Assembly (NCBI GenBank): GCA_964617555.1
Contig: CAZTYP010000106.1
Location: forward strand, 60,952-124,951
Direction: 5' to 3'
DNA length: 64,000 bases
DNA from: 1-14-2-50-31-20 sp964617555
GTDB taxonomy: Bacteria; Bacteroidota; Ignavibacteria; Ignavibacteriales; Melioribacteraceae
This document shows, piece by piece, positions 17,287-26,135 of the stretch. Under the pieces are notes generated by a model. That model was not told the origin of the DNA and ran no database searches. It was given only the letters and a program-made list of their open reading frames with translations. How positions within the stretch are numbered: position 1 is the stretch's first letter; each line of letters begins with the position of its first letter. The translations under genes were made by a program, and so were the position numbers.

Positions 17287-17961
17287 TTAATTAAAGTAAT
17301 AGTTAATTCCGCCTATAATGGAAAGAGAAAATATTGTTGAGGACGTTCCTTCAACGGCACCGGCATTATCGCTTTCTTTTACGGATTGGGCATTAAAAAG
17401 AGCATTCATTTTTATTTGAAAATCCAAATCCAAATTATTATTTAACGGAACCGTTGCACCTGCTCCGGTACTTAGCATTGTTTTAAAACCTGAATCTTTA
17501 ATCGGAGCAAGGGTATATGTATTTCCTGTGCCGGAAGGATTACCAATCCAGGTATATGTACCGCTAATTTCCTGCGTATAATAAAAGAATCCGAATTCAG
17601 CCGAAAAATATGGTTTTACTTTTGTTGAAGATGCATAATATTTTATACCTAAAGTTAAAGGAATAATAAAAATGGGAGCATCAAAATTAAAATCGGTATA
17701 ATACTCATTTGTATTTTTTAAATTAAATGCGGTATTATCGAAACTCCAATTTTGATATCCCGTATTAAGTGTAAATTGAAGATTATCGGCAAAAGGGTAA
17801 AGCATACTAAAAGCAATTCCCAAACCGCCACCGTAATAATCATTAAAATTGAATAACGGTGTATTATATCCCACTTTTATGTCAACACCCTTTTGGGTTA
17901 TATGTTGTGCATTTAATGTTACGGCAATTAATATCCAAAATATTAATAAAGTTTTTTTCAT
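17287..17961 (-). CDS. Outer-membrane beta-barrel protein (tandem paralogue)
   Basis: A 224-residue protein with signal peptide MKKTLLIFWILIAVTLNAQ and a barrel pattern parallel to the next gene: FNFNDYYGGGLGIAF, LNTGYQNWSFDNTAFNLKN, FDAPIFIIPLTLGIKYY, ending SIIGGINYYFN. Shared landmarks with the neighbour (a DFNDYY/NFNDYY segment, then GYNSWSLD/GYQNWSFD, then a PI-P-LGIKYY-like strand) support a common origin. The substrate or role is unknown. It lies downstream of the AI-2E-type permease gene on the same strand (17-base gap). Confidence 0.7.
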   Translation of the reverse strand: MKKTLLIFWILIAVTLNAQHITQKGVDIKVGYNTPLFNFNDYYGGGLGIAFSMLYPFADNLQFTLNTGYQNWSFDNTAFNLKNTNEYYTDFNFDAPIFIIPLTLGIKYYASSTKVKPYFSAEFGFFYYTQEISGTYTWIGNPSGTGNTYTLAPIKDSGFKTMLSTGAGATVPLNNNLDLDFQIKMNALFNAQSVKESDNAGAVEGTSSTIFSLSIIGGINYYFN

Positions 17962-17978
17962 TCCTATACTCGTTGTTT

Positions 17979-19241
17979 TTAATAAATGATGAAATACTCT
18001 TTTGCTTGCTTATAAAGATTGGCAATTACAACTTTAAAAATTACTATTGTGGGAATTGCAAAAAGCATTCCCCAAAATCCGGCAATAATAGACCCTCCGG
18101 TAACTCCTATTACAACAACAAGAGGGTGAAGGTTAACCGCTTTACCCAATACCAACGGTTGAAAAAGAGCGTTGTCTAAAAGTTGGGCAATTACCACAAC
18201 AATTATTACTCCAACAACGGGGTTATCCGGTAAAAAAGGAAGAAGCGGATCAATTCCTTCAACAATAAGGGCATAGAGCAATCCGGTTAATAACCCGATA
18301 ATGGGTCCCAAAAAAGGAATAGCATTAGAAATTCCGGCAATTATTCCTATTAATATTGCAGCTTGTATATTAAAACCAATTAAAAGTAACCCGATAAAAA
18401 TTGTCATTCCTACCAAAGTTGATTGAAGGATAGTACCTCTTAAGTAATTACCTATTGCCTTATCAACATTGGAGATTGTTGTAAAAACCATTTCAAAATA
18501 TCGGTTTGGCACAATACTTAACAAGAAGTTTTTTATTTCGCCTTCGTCAATAAGTACAAAAATGAAAACGAACGGAAGTATAATCCAATTTGATATTGCT
18601 TTTAAGAAAACGGCAATCTTGGAATGGTATGTTACATCGGGAACAGCCGAAAGAATTTTACTGTTCGCACTATCTTTATTATTCTTACTAACAAGTGCTT
18701 CGAACGGATGTTTTTGATTTTCGTTAAAGAAGAAAAGAACCCTTTGAGGAATTTTAATGCTGTCGGCATAATGTTTAAATATCTTCTTTTCTTTATCGTC
18801 CAAAGCCAAAAAAGAGTTTACTGTTTTAAAAATAGGATAAAGTTCTTTACCGATAAGGTTATCTATAATATTTCCTTCGCTTTTAAAATCTTTTTTGCCG
18901 AGAAAATCCAAAAAATTTTCGTTCAATTTATATTGAAGTTGAACTCGTAATTCAAGAGATTCTTCTTCGGAAGGAATAAAGGAGATAATTTTTTCGCCAA
19001 TAACAAAAATAATGAATGAAAAAATTCCCAATAAAATTAAAATGGCAATTCCTTTTGGCAATCCTTTTCTTCGTAAATAATTAACAGCCGGTAAAGAGAT
19101 ATAAGCTGCTAAGGTACCCAATACCACAGGTAAAATCAAATTGCTGAGAGCAACAAGCAGATAACCGAAAACTGTTAAAAAAAACAGAAAAAGGACAAAA
19201 TAAAAAACCCGCGATCTGTTTTGACGGTCTTTATCCCTCAT
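17979..19241 (-). CDS. AI-2E family (UPF0118/PerM) membrane protein
   Basis: A 420-residue integral membrane protein with the family's layout: two N-terminal transmembrane helices (about 12-50), a third (about 62-82), a soluble insert of about 120 residues, then five or so C-terminal helices holding ISNAIPFLGPIIG, VVIVVVIAQLLDNALFQPLVLG and GGSIIAGFWGMLFAIPT. Family members export autoinducer-2 or act as sodium/proton antiporters; substrate cannot be inferred. Its start lies inside the end of the cyclic-nucleotide-binding gene (11-base overlap), suggesting joint expression and perhaps control by that protein. Confidence 0.85.
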   Translation of the reverse strand: MRDKDRQNRSRVFYFVLFLFFLTVFGYLLVALSNLILPVVLGTLAAYISLPAVNYLRRKGLPKGIAILILLGIFSFIIFVIGEKIISFIPSEEESLELRVQLQYKLNENFLDFLGKKDFKSEGNIIDNLIGKELYPIFKTVNSFLALDDKEKKIFKHYADSIKIPQRVLFFFNENQKHPFEALVSKNNKDSANSKILSAVPDVTYHSKIAVFLKAISNWIILPFVFIFVLIDEGEIKNFLLSIVPNRYFEMVFTTISNVDKAIGNYLRGTILQSTLVGMTIFIGLLLIGFNIQAAILIGIIAGISNAIPFLGPIIGLLTGLLYALIVEGIDPLLPFLPDNPVVGVIIVVVIAQLLDNALFQPLVLGKAVNLHPLVVVIGVTGGSIIAGFWGMLFAIPTIVIFKVVIANLYKQAKEYFIIY

Positions 19242-19791
19242 TACAGTTTTCCTTTAATTTTGTAAGTTTATCTTCAAGTTGAATAAGCAAATTGGTAGTT
19301 TCTTTTAATCGTTTACCCGTAATAATGGCAAGGTATTGCATAATTCTTCCACCTATATCAGGATGTGTTTCAAGCAAGTTGTTTAAATCCTCTCTGAAGA
19401 TAGCGATAGCTTTTACATGGGTTAAAGCCAAAGCTCCGGCAGAACGCGGAGAACTATCCAACAAAGCCAATTCGCCAAATACCTCCCCCTCTTTTAAGCG
19501 GGCAATCTCAACAAATTCATTTTCGTTGTTTTTTTTCACGATACTTATTTCGCCCTCTTTAATCATAAACATTGCCGCACCGGGTTGCCCCGCTTGAAAA
19601 ACAAATTCCTCCGGTTCGTAACTTCTTTCGTAAGCGAATTTCGAAACTATTTTTAATTCGTGTTTGTTTAGTTTGTTAAAAAGAGGGATTTTATGCAGCA
19701 CATCAACCAAGGAATCTCCCTTGCCCGCAAAAATTTCTTTACTGTAATCTTTCCAAAGAGATTTGATTTTTAATTCGTTTTTTCCTTCCAT
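19231..19791 (-). CDS. Cyclic-nucleotide-binding domain protein
   Basis: A 186-residue protein with one cNMP-binding beta-roll (about 35-150). The phosphate-binding cassette FGELALLDSSPRSAGALA is well kept, including the Arg-Ser-Ala that contacts the cyclic phosphate. A helix follows, then a C-terminal coiled coil (KRLKETTNLLIQLEDKLTKL). There is no helix-turn-helix, so it is not a CRP-type transcription factor; it more likely acts through protein contact. It overlaps the AI-2E-type permease gene. Confidence 0.85.
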   Translation of the reverse strand: MEGKNELKIKSLWKDYSKEIFAGKGDSLVDVLHKIPLFNKLNKHELKIVSKFAYERSYEPEEFVFQAGQPGAAMFMIKEGEISIVKKNNENEFVEIARLKEGEVFGELALLDSSPRSAGALALTHVKAIAIFREDLNNLLETHPDIGGRIMQYLAIITGKRLKETTNLLIQLEDKLTKLKENCNEG

Positions 19792-20128
19792 AATAGAGTT
19801 TACACATTATTGTTTTGAAAACAAATTTAAACGAATGTAATATAATAGATAATAAACGGCTTTGCAAAAAAATAGAAAGGAGACTCTGCTTTTTAAAATA
19901 TTGTAAAAGCGAAAGGCTAAAACATGATGCTAAAAGAAACCGGAACCTCAAATGTTAGTTTCGGCAGAATTTTTGCGTGTTGTGTTGAAGATGTTTTTTT
20001 ATGGATAAAAACATACATCATTATACAGTAGTTATTTCTCCCGATATTTCGGGAGAAATAACTATTAATACATATTGTTTTAACTTATATCTTAAGTAAA
20101 ATTATTTTGGTGTGATTTATTAAAAAAG
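19792..20128. other. Intergenic gap with palindrome and a doubtful small ORF
   Basis: This 337-base gap holds the 36-base palindromic element at 20029-20064 and, directly before it, a 35-codon plus-strand frame (19924-20031, beginning MMLKETGTSNVSFGR) whose stop codon is the first three bases of the palindrome. I see no ribosome binding site, and the frame may be chance or a remnant. Nothing else is recognisable. Confidence 0.45.
20029..20064. repeat. REP-like perfect inverted repeat
   Basis: TAGTTATTTCTCCCGA (20029-20044) and its exact complement TCGGGAGAAATAACTA (20049-20064) flank a 4-base centre. No T run follows on either strand, so it is not a standard terminator. It lies downstream of the lipoprotein gene and resembles intergenic CCCGA/TCGGG palindromes common in Bacteroidota. 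Confidence 0.7.
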
Positions 20129-20611
20129 CTATTTTATTCCGTATGCTTCTTTTATATGCTTAATGTAAGCAAGCGGTCCGCCGGGTTGATATCCGGTAAC
20201 TTTAACAAGATTTCCGTTTTTATCCAACAAAAGCACTGTAGGAAATCCTCTAACTCCGTATTTATAAAGTTGAGTTCTGTTATAATTTTTTACTTCGTCG
20301 CTTTGGGGTGTGTATTGAGGAAAATCCAAATTAACCAATATTAAATTATCTTTTGCATAATCGGAAAATTCCTTTGTATGAAACACCTCGTTGTTCAGTT
20401 TAATACACCACTTGCACCAATCGGAACCGGAAAATTGGACAAGCACCGGTTTATTCTCTTTTTTTGCAACTTCAACGGCTTTTTCGATATTATGATACCA
20501 AACAACTTCCTGTTCTTTTTTCGTATTCTTCTTTTTGTTGTTGGCTTCGTTTTTATTTGCACAACCAAAAAGAATGAAAACAGCTAATATTATGAACGAT
20601 AATTTTTTCAC
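20129..20611 (-). CDS. Thioredoxin-like lipoprotein
   Basis: A 160-residue protein with a lipoprotein signal (ILAVFILFGCANKN, lipobox LFGC with Cys17), then a lysine/asparagine-rich linker and a thioredoxin_7-like domain. The active site is SGSDWCKWCIKL (CxxC), and the cis-proline is in GVRGFPTVLL. It should be anchored in a membrane facing the periplasm and act as a thiol reductase or chaperone; partner unknown. The start is GTG at 20611, preceded by a good AAAGGAG ribosome binding site. Confidence 0.85.
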   Translation of the reverse strand: MKKLSFIILAVFILFGCANKNEANNKKKNTKKEQEVVWYHNIEKAVEVAKKENKPVLVQFSGSDWCKWCIKLNNEVFHTKEFSDYAKDNLILVNLDFPQYTPQSDEVKNYNRTQLYKYGVRGFPTVLLLDKNGNLVKVTGYQPGGPLAYIKHIKEAYGIK

Positions 20612-20733
20612 CTATATCTCCTTTGTTTATGTTTTTTGAATATTTTTTTATTGAACGAGATTAAATATTTTTATATCGGGTTCAAATATAATAATCAAAA
20701 TAAAAAGTTGTTAGTATAAAATTTTATTTCGAT

Positions 20734-21060
20734 TTAGAACCAAATTTCGTTAATAACATCCATTTTGGAGCGGAGTTTATCCGGTGTTTCACCAATTTTA
20801 GAAATTTGTATTTCCGGCATATCGGAAGGTTGATAAAACGGGACTTTCAAATAAACGCATTTATTATTAATTTCAATTATTCCTACTTCTTTATGGGTTC
20901 GGCTCTTTAAAATGCGTTCATTCTGTTTTTCGTCTTTTTCAATAATTTGGGTTGTATTAGGATTTTGTTCAAAATACTTTTTTGCATTTTCCAAACTATC
21001 GAATTGTTCGGTTCCCGTTGCCAAGTTTTTTACAATAAACACTCTATAAAATCTCCGCAT
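20734..21060 (-). CDS. Hypothetical 108-residue protein
   Basis: I do not recognise a family. The protein is soluble and mixed in charge, with no signal peptide or membrane segment; it starts MRRFYRVFIVKNLATGTEQF and has a lysine/glutamate-rich middle. It lies eight bases after the Bax-inhibitor-1 family gene on the same strand and is probably co-transcribed with it. Codon use looks like that of its neighbours, which supports a real gene. Confidence 0.6.
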   Translation of the reverse strand: MRRFYRVFIVKNLATGTEQFDSLENAKKYFEQNPNTTQIIEKDEKQNERILKSRTHKEVGIIEINNKCVYLKVPFYQPSDMPEIQISKIGETPDKLRSKMDVINEIWF

Positions 21061-21068
21061 TAAAATTA

Positions 21069-21770
21069 TTATCTTCTGTCTCCTAAAATTCTTAAAAGCA
21101 TTAAGAAAAGATTAATAAAATCCAAATACAACATTAATGCTCCAATTATGGCAACTTTTTGTCTGACTTGAACACCATCGGCCATAATCGACATTTTTTT
21201 TATTTTTTGAGTGTCGTAAGCGGTTAAACCTACAAACAAAAGCACACCTACATACGAGATTATCCAATACATTGTACTATTAGCCCAAAAAATATTTATT
21301 ACCGAGGCAATAATTAGACCGATTAGCCCCATAAAAAGATAACTGCCCATGGTAGTTAAGTCCCGTTTTGTAAAATATCCGTAAGCACTCATTACACCAA
21401 ACGTTAATGCAGTGGTAAAAAAGGTAGATGCAACCGAGGCACCGGTAAACATTAACAAAATAAGGGAAAGGGTTGCGCCGTTAATGGCTGAATAAATAAT
21501 AAAAGCTGCGGTGGCCGCCTCGGCGCTCATTTTTTGAATACGTGCGGAAAGATAAATTACAATTCCGAATTCGGCAATCAGTAATCCGTAAAAGAGGAAA
21601 CTGTTTGTTGCCAAGGCATAAACAAATGATTCCGTATTTACAACAAAATATGCGGTTAATGCTGTTATTAATAAACCCAACCCCATCCATCTGTAAACCT
21701 TACCGATAAAAGCTCTTTCGGCAATTTGGGTTTCCGTAATCGAAATATTTATTCTTTCTGAATTTATCAT
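21069..21770 (-). CDS. Bax inhibitor-1 / YccA family membrane protein
   Basis: A 233-residue protein with seven predicted transmembrane segments after a 20-residue cytoplasmic start. Family landmarks are RAFIGKVYRWMGLGLLITA, GAVMSAYG-like TFGVMSAYGYFTKRDLTTMGSYL, GLTAYDTQKIKK, and the C-terminal ALMLYLDFINLFLMLLRILG. Relatives act as pH-dependent calcium leak channels or interact with FtsH (YccA); which applies here is unknown. It starts with a usual ATG and is followed by a small hypothetical gene. Confidence 0.9.
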   Translation of the reverse strand: MINSERINISITETQIAERAFIGKVYRWMGLGLLITALTAYFVVNTESFVYALATNSFLFYGLLIAEFGIVIYLSARIQKMSAEAATAAFIIYSAINGATLSLILLMFTGASVASTFFTTALTFGVMSAYGYFTKRDLTTMGSYLFMGLIGLIIASVINIFWANSTMYWIISYVGVLLFVGLTAYDTQKIKKMSIMADGVQVRQKVAIIGALMLYLDFINLFLMLLRILGDRR

Positions 21771-21873
21771 TTTTATATATTCTCCTTTTTATTTTTTTGT
21801 TAGATGTAGTAATTATAAAAGGGTTTTAAAAAAGAAATCATTTTTTGTTCCTAAAAAGATTTTAATTTCGATA

Positions 21874-22593
21874 TTAAAAAATTAGAGGGGAATATTTTTT
21901 CAGTTTTTTGTTCAGCTGATTACTTTCCGGCAGAACTTCTTTCAGTGCATTCCAAAATTGTTTACCGTGATTTTTATGTATGGTGTGTGTAAGTTCATGT
22001 AATATTACATAATCAATAAGTTCATTAGGTAAGCGCATAAGGTGAATATTCAAATTAATATTGTTTTGTGAGGAACAACTTCCCCAACGTGTTTTTATGT
22101 TTTTCAAAAAGAGTCTGTTGTATCTAAACCCGAATTTTTCAGCAAGTAAATTTACTCTTTCGGGCAAAAATATTTTTGCTTCAATTCGTAATGTCTCAAT
22201 AATTCCGGCTTTAACGGCCTCCTGAATAAATTTTTCGTAAACATCGTATTTTGCGGGATATTGAATTATTACTTCCGTTTTATTTATTGAAACATGAACA
22301 TTTGTGGATGCTCCCCGTTTTATTATCAATTTATGATTTGCCGTTTTAAAATTTGTTTTTTCATCAAAAACTGTTTGTGAATTTTCAATTTGTTTAATTT
22401 TTGTAAGATGTTTCAATATCCATTCTTCTTTACTACGGGCAAAACGTTCTCCTTCGGCAAAAGATACGTTTCCGGGAATAACCACGGTAACACCTTTGTA
22501 AGGTTTTATATTAATAGAGAGGTGTTTGGCACGGTTGCTTTTTCGAATAATTATTTTATCGAGAGAATTTATTTTTATCGTTTTTACGTTCAT
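21874..22593 (-). CDS. YgjP-like metallopeptidase (M48/WLM-type)
   Basis: A 239-residue protein matching the YgjP/DUF45 family. The zinc motif HELTH is at residues 199-203 with a third ligand His209 in IHKNHGKQFW. The preceding TRWGSCSSQNNINLN is diagnostic of the family. No signal peptide. Family members are often near restriction or DNA-repair genes, but here the neighbours are unrelated. The substrate is unknown. It is divergent from the sensor kinase gene. Confidence 0.9.
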   Translation of the reverse strand: MNVKTIKINSLDKIIIRKSNRAKHLSINIKPYKGVTVVIPGNVSFAEGERFARSKEEWILKHLTKIKQIENSQTVFDEKTNFKTANHKLIIKRGASTNVHVSINKTEVIIQYPAKYDVYEKFIQEAVKAGIIETLRIEAKIFLPERVNLLAEKFGFRYNRLFLKNIKTRWGSCSSQNNINLNIHLMRLPNELIDYVILHELTHTIHKNHGKQFWNALKEVLPESNQLNKKLKKYSPLIF

Positions 22594-22649
22594 AAAATAC
22601 CATTTTTTAATATATTAAAGGTTTAAATTTGAAAATAGAGAATTAAAAA

Positions 22650-23774
22650 ATGAAAGCAAAAGAAATTTTTACATACTATGCACCTGCTGAACGCTTGCCG
22701 GTTGAAGTTGTAAAAGAACAAAATAATCTGGTAAAAGAATTTTTAACGGCAGACTCTTTTATTGATGATATTAACCAAATGGTAATAATACTTAATAAAG
22801 AGCGGCAAATAATTTTTGCCAACAAACTCTTTGTTGAATTTACGAAACAAAATAATTTATTAGGGCAACGTTTAGGCGAAGTTCTTAATTGTGAACACAG
22901 TTTTGAAGAAAAAGGCGGATGCGGAACTTCTCTTGCATGCTCAACTTGCGCCGCCGTTAATGCAATATTGTATAGTCAAAAAAAAGGTGAGGATAGGCAA
23001 GAGTGTAGAATAATTGCCAAAAACAACATCGTTTACGATTTTGATGTTTGGACGAAAAGTATAACGATAAAAAATTTAGCTTTAACAATTGTTGCAATAA
23101 GGGATATTAGCAACAAAAAAAGACGAAATGTTTTGGAACGAATTTTCTTTCACGATATATTAAATACAGCAGGAAATTTAAAAGGATTTTTGGAATTAAT
23201 GCAAGATGCCACTTGTGAAGAAATGAAAGAATATTCACAACTTTCTTTGGAAGTAACGGAAACATTAATTGAAGAATTAAAAGCACAACGTACTTTGCGC
23301 CTTGCGGAGGATTCAAAACTTGAGCCCGATGTAGTTGATTTTAACGTTATCAGTTTAATGAATGATGTTGTATCCATTTACAAAAAACATCAGATTGGCG
23401 AAGGTAAAGAATTAATATTAATAAATCATGATACTCAAATAATAATTAATAGTGATAAAACATTATTAAAACGGGTACTGATAAATTTAACTAAAAATGC
23501 TTTGGAAGCCAGTGTAGCGGGTAATAAAGTAACACTCCAAGTAAAAGAAAAAGAAGACAAGGTAATATTTAGCGTCCATAACGAAACATATATTCCGATG
23601 AAAATACAACTTCAAATTTTCCAACGTTCTTTTTCAACAAAAGGAGTAGGAAGAGGAATAGGGACGTACAGTGTTAAATTATTAACCGAAAAATATTTAA
23701 AAGGGAAAGTGTCGTTTGTTTCAACTGAAGAAGAAGGTACAACTTTTTATGTAGAGCTGCCGAAGAAAATTTAG
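22650..23774 (+). CDS. PAS sensor histidine kinase with cysteine cluster
   Basis: A 374-residue soluble kinase. A PAS domain covers about 35-150 and contains five cysteines, Cys81, Cys91, Cys97, Cys100 and Cys119, in NCEHSFEEKGGCGTSLACSTC and beyond. The dimerisation segment has FFHDILNTAGNL with probable phospho-accepting His168. The ATPase domain shows NLTKNALEA (N box), a degenerate G1 (SVHNE), FQRSFSTKG (F box) and GRGIGTYSVK (G2). The cysteines suggest redox, metal or iron-sulfur sensing. No response regulator gene is next to it. A TAAATTTG box (22624-22631) sits just upstream. It ends three bases from the convergent AI-2E-type gene. Confidence 0.85.
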   Translation: MKAKEIFTYYAPAERLPVEVVKEQNNLVKEFLTADSFIDDINQMVIILNKERQIIFANKLFVEFTKQNNLLGQRLGEVLNCEHSFEEKGGCGTSLACSTCAAVNAILYSQKKGEDRQECRIIAKNNIVYDFDVWTKSITIKNLALTIVAIRDISNKKRRNVLERIFFHDILNTAGNLKGFLELMQDATCEEMKEYSQLSLEVTETLIEELKAQRTLRLAEDSKLEPDVVDFNVISLMNDVVSIYKKHQIGEGKELILINHDTQIIINSDKTLLKRVLINLTKNALEASVAGNKVTLQVKEKEDKVIFSVHNETYIPMKIQLQIFQRSFSTKGVGRGIGTYSVKLLTEKYLKGKVSFVSTEEEGTTFYVELPKKI

Positions 23775-23777
23775 AAA

Positions 23778-24824
23778 TTATTTTTTTAAATTTTTTATTG
23801 AAGATTCGTCCCCCATCATTAAACCAATGTGCTTGGTTGCTTCCATATTATCGAAAATAATTTTGATAGTCATTGTAAGCGGGGTTGCCAACAGCATACC
23901 TACGGTGCCGAGAACCCATCCCCAAAAAATTAACGAAAGAAAAACAATAAGAGGAGAAAGCCCTAAGTTTTTTCCCATCAGTTTCGGCTCAATAACATTG
24001 CCAATAACAATATTAATAAGAAGATATGCTCCCAGGGCAGCTAATGCGGTTGTAAGCCCTCCCTGAATCAGTCCCAAAAGTATTGCAGGAATAGAGGCGA
24101 AAATAGAACCGATATTGGGAATAAAATTCAACAGAAAAGCAAGAAACCCCCAAAGCAACGGAAAATCAATTCCTATTATTGCCATCGAAATACCGACTAA
24201 AATTCCTGTAACTAAACTGGTTAATGCTTTTGTTCCGAAATATGCGTTAAGACTTTTTACAATATTATCAACCCTATCCAAAGAAGTTTTGTTTATGAGG
24301 TAAAGCTTCTTTTCGAAAATGGAAATTTCCATAAGCATAAAAATTACAACCAACAGAACCATAAAAAAACTACTCATTAAATTACCAAATCCCGTAAATA
24401 CATTACCCGCCAGTTGCATAATTATCCCCGGATTTGTGTATTCGGAAATATTTAAATCAAATTTTACCCATTTGTTGTTATATAAAAAACTGTTAATATT
24501 TTCCCAATATAATGTTAACCGTTTTTCGTAAAAAGGAAGTTTTTCCATAAAACTGGAAACAGACGTTCCAATTAAAGCAAAAATTATAAAAGTAATGGCG
24601 GCAATTCCTAAAATTACCAATGTTATTGCAAAGGGTGTTTTTATTCCTTTACTTTGCAGCCATTTAAATGGTCCGTAAAAAACAGCCGTAATAAAAATTG
24701 ACAGAAAAAACGGGGTTATTAAACCTGCAGCTTGACGTAACCCTGCAATAACAACAATAATTGATGCTGAAATAACCCAGAACTTAATTCCGAATTGAGA
24801 ATATGTTTTCTTTTTTTCTTCCAA
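23778..24824 (-). CDS. AI-2E family (UPF0118) membrane protein
   Basis: A 348-residue membrane protein of the same family as the one at 17979-19241 but shorter in its soluble insert. It has N-terminal helices (VISASIIVVIAGLRQAAGLITPFFLSIF), then the conserved segments LLNFIPNIGSIFASIPAILLGL, LINIVIGNVIEPKLMGKNLGLSP and FWGWVLGTVGMLLATPLT. It looks like the more typical family form. The start is TTG at 24824; there is no ATG nearby that keeps the first helix. Confidence 0.87.
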   Translation of the reverse strand: MEEKKKTYSQFGIKFWVISASIIVVIAGLRQAAGLITPFFLSIFITAVFYGPFKWLQSKGIKTPFAITLVILGIAAITFIIFALIGTSVSSFMEKLPFYEKRLTLYWENINSFLYNNKWVKFDLNISEYTNPGIIMQLAGNVFTGFGNLMSSFFMVLLVVIFMLMEISIFEKKLYLINKTSLDRVDNIVKSLNAYFGTKALTSLVTGILVGISMAIIGIDFPLLWGFLAFLLNFIPNIGSIFASIPAILLGLIQGGLTTALAALGAYLLINIVIGNVIEPKLMGKNLGLSPLIVFLSLIFWGWVLGTVGMLLATPLTMTIKIIFDNMEATKHIGLMMGDESSIKNLKK

Positions 24825-24869
24825 AAAATCAATCTTTAATTTATCTTTTCTTTTTGTAAGATAAGGAAA

Positions 24870-26135
24870 TTAATATTTATATTTGAGCCATTTTACAACT
24901 TCGCCCCACGACGGTTTTTTTCCGGTCATCATAATACCGACGCGATAAATTTTTCCGGCAACAGGAAAAATGACAATAACGGTTGCAATATTGATAAGCG
25001 TGGAAAGAAGAATTTGCCAAAGAGGAACATCCACTAAAGCCATACGTGCAGGCATTACTATTATTGCCGAAAACGGAATTAATGATGCAACAAATCCTAT
25101 TGGATTACTAGGGTTTTCTATCATAGACATTGAGATAAAAAACGGAATCATTATTAACATTAATATTGGCCACATGCCCGATTGTGCATCCTGAGGATTT
25201 TCGAAAATTGAACCGACAGTTGCGAAAAGCCCGATAAAAACTAAAAGTCCGAGAAAGAAGTTTACAAGCAGATATATTATTTGGATAAAAGTTATGTTAA
25301 TTGTAATTTCTTCGGGTAACATAAACCAAGATGTAGAGGCAACAACTATAACAGGCGAAAGCCAGATAGCCATTTGCAAAAGTCCGGTAATTGCCGCACC
25401 AAAAATCTTTCCCGTCATTAATTCTTTACTGGTTACGGAAGATAAAAGCAATTCCACTATTCTATTCGATTTTTCTTGAATTACACTTTGCATTACCATC
25501 GAACCTATCATTAACAAGCTGAAGTAAAGCAAAAATGAAAAAAGGTAAGAAAGCACCAAACCGCCGTAGCCCTCTTCTTTTATCTCTTCTCCTTTACATA
25601 TTTTATAGCTTAAAATATCTACCGACATTCGTGCATATTTTAATTCTTCCGTAGGAATATTTTTTGACGAAAAATATTCTTCCACCAAAACTTTATTAAT
25701 CGGATTGTCGATTCTTTCCAGCAGTCTTAAATTTTTTGGGGTTTTGGAGTAATATTCAATTTTTTTATCGGTTAAAGCGGAATTGGGAATAAAAATTATA
25801 CCTGTTATTTTTTCGTTCAATAAATCTTTTTCTTTAATTTTCAGATAATCTGCAAATTCCGTTTTTGTCATATTCTGTATTATGGGAATTATGGTGCTGT
25901 CTTTAACAAAACTGGATTCTTTTATTATTTTTTCTAATCCCGAAGATATTGCCGAATCTTCGGCAATAATTTCAACAACATTTTTTTCGGAATCAAAACT
26001 CATAATAAATGTTTGCATTGCAATTGCACCGAACATAAAAAGGGGGAGTAAAAGTGTCATTAATATAAAAGTTTTTGAAAGAAGTTTTTCGCGTAACTCT
26101 CTTTTTATAAGGGCAATAACTCTATAATTAAACAT
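24870..26135 (-). CDS. ABC-2 type permease (NatB-like)
   Basis: A 421-residue membrane protein: one helix at the N-terminus (about 20-42), a soluble extracytoplasmic domain of about 130 residues, then five or six helices from about 195 on. VIQEKSNRIVELLLSSVTSKELMTGKI is the hallmark cytoplasmic loop of NatB/YhaP-type permeases. It overlaps the ATPase gene by eight bases, forming an exporter. Relatives export sodium or small hydrophobic molecules; the substrate here cannot be told. Confidence 0.87.
   Translation of the reverse strand: MFNYRVIALIKRELREKLLSKTFILMTLLLPLFMFGAIAMQTFIMSFDSEKNVVEIIAEDSAISSGLEKIIKESSFVKDSTIIPIIQNMTKTEFADYLKIKEKDLLNEKITGIIFIPNSALTDKKIEYYSKTPKNLRLLERIDNPINKVLVEEYFSSKNIPTEELKYARMSVDILSYKICKGEEIKEEGYGGLVLSYLFSFLLYFSLLMIGSMVMQSVIQEKSNRIVELLLSSVTSKELMTGKIFGAAITGLLQMAIWLSPVIVVASTSWFMLPEEITINITFIQIIYLLVNFFLGLLVFIGLFATVGSIFENPQDAQSGMWPILMLIMIPFFISMSMIENPSNPIGFVASLIPFSAIIVMPARMALVDVPLWQILLSTLINIATVIVIFPVAGKIYRVGIMMTGKKPSWGEVVKWLKYKY

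Noticed and set aside
19739..19951. A 70-codon minus-strand frame overlapping the start of the cyclic-nucleotide-binding gene
   Set aside because: It overlaps the real gene in another frame and has no recognisable motif.
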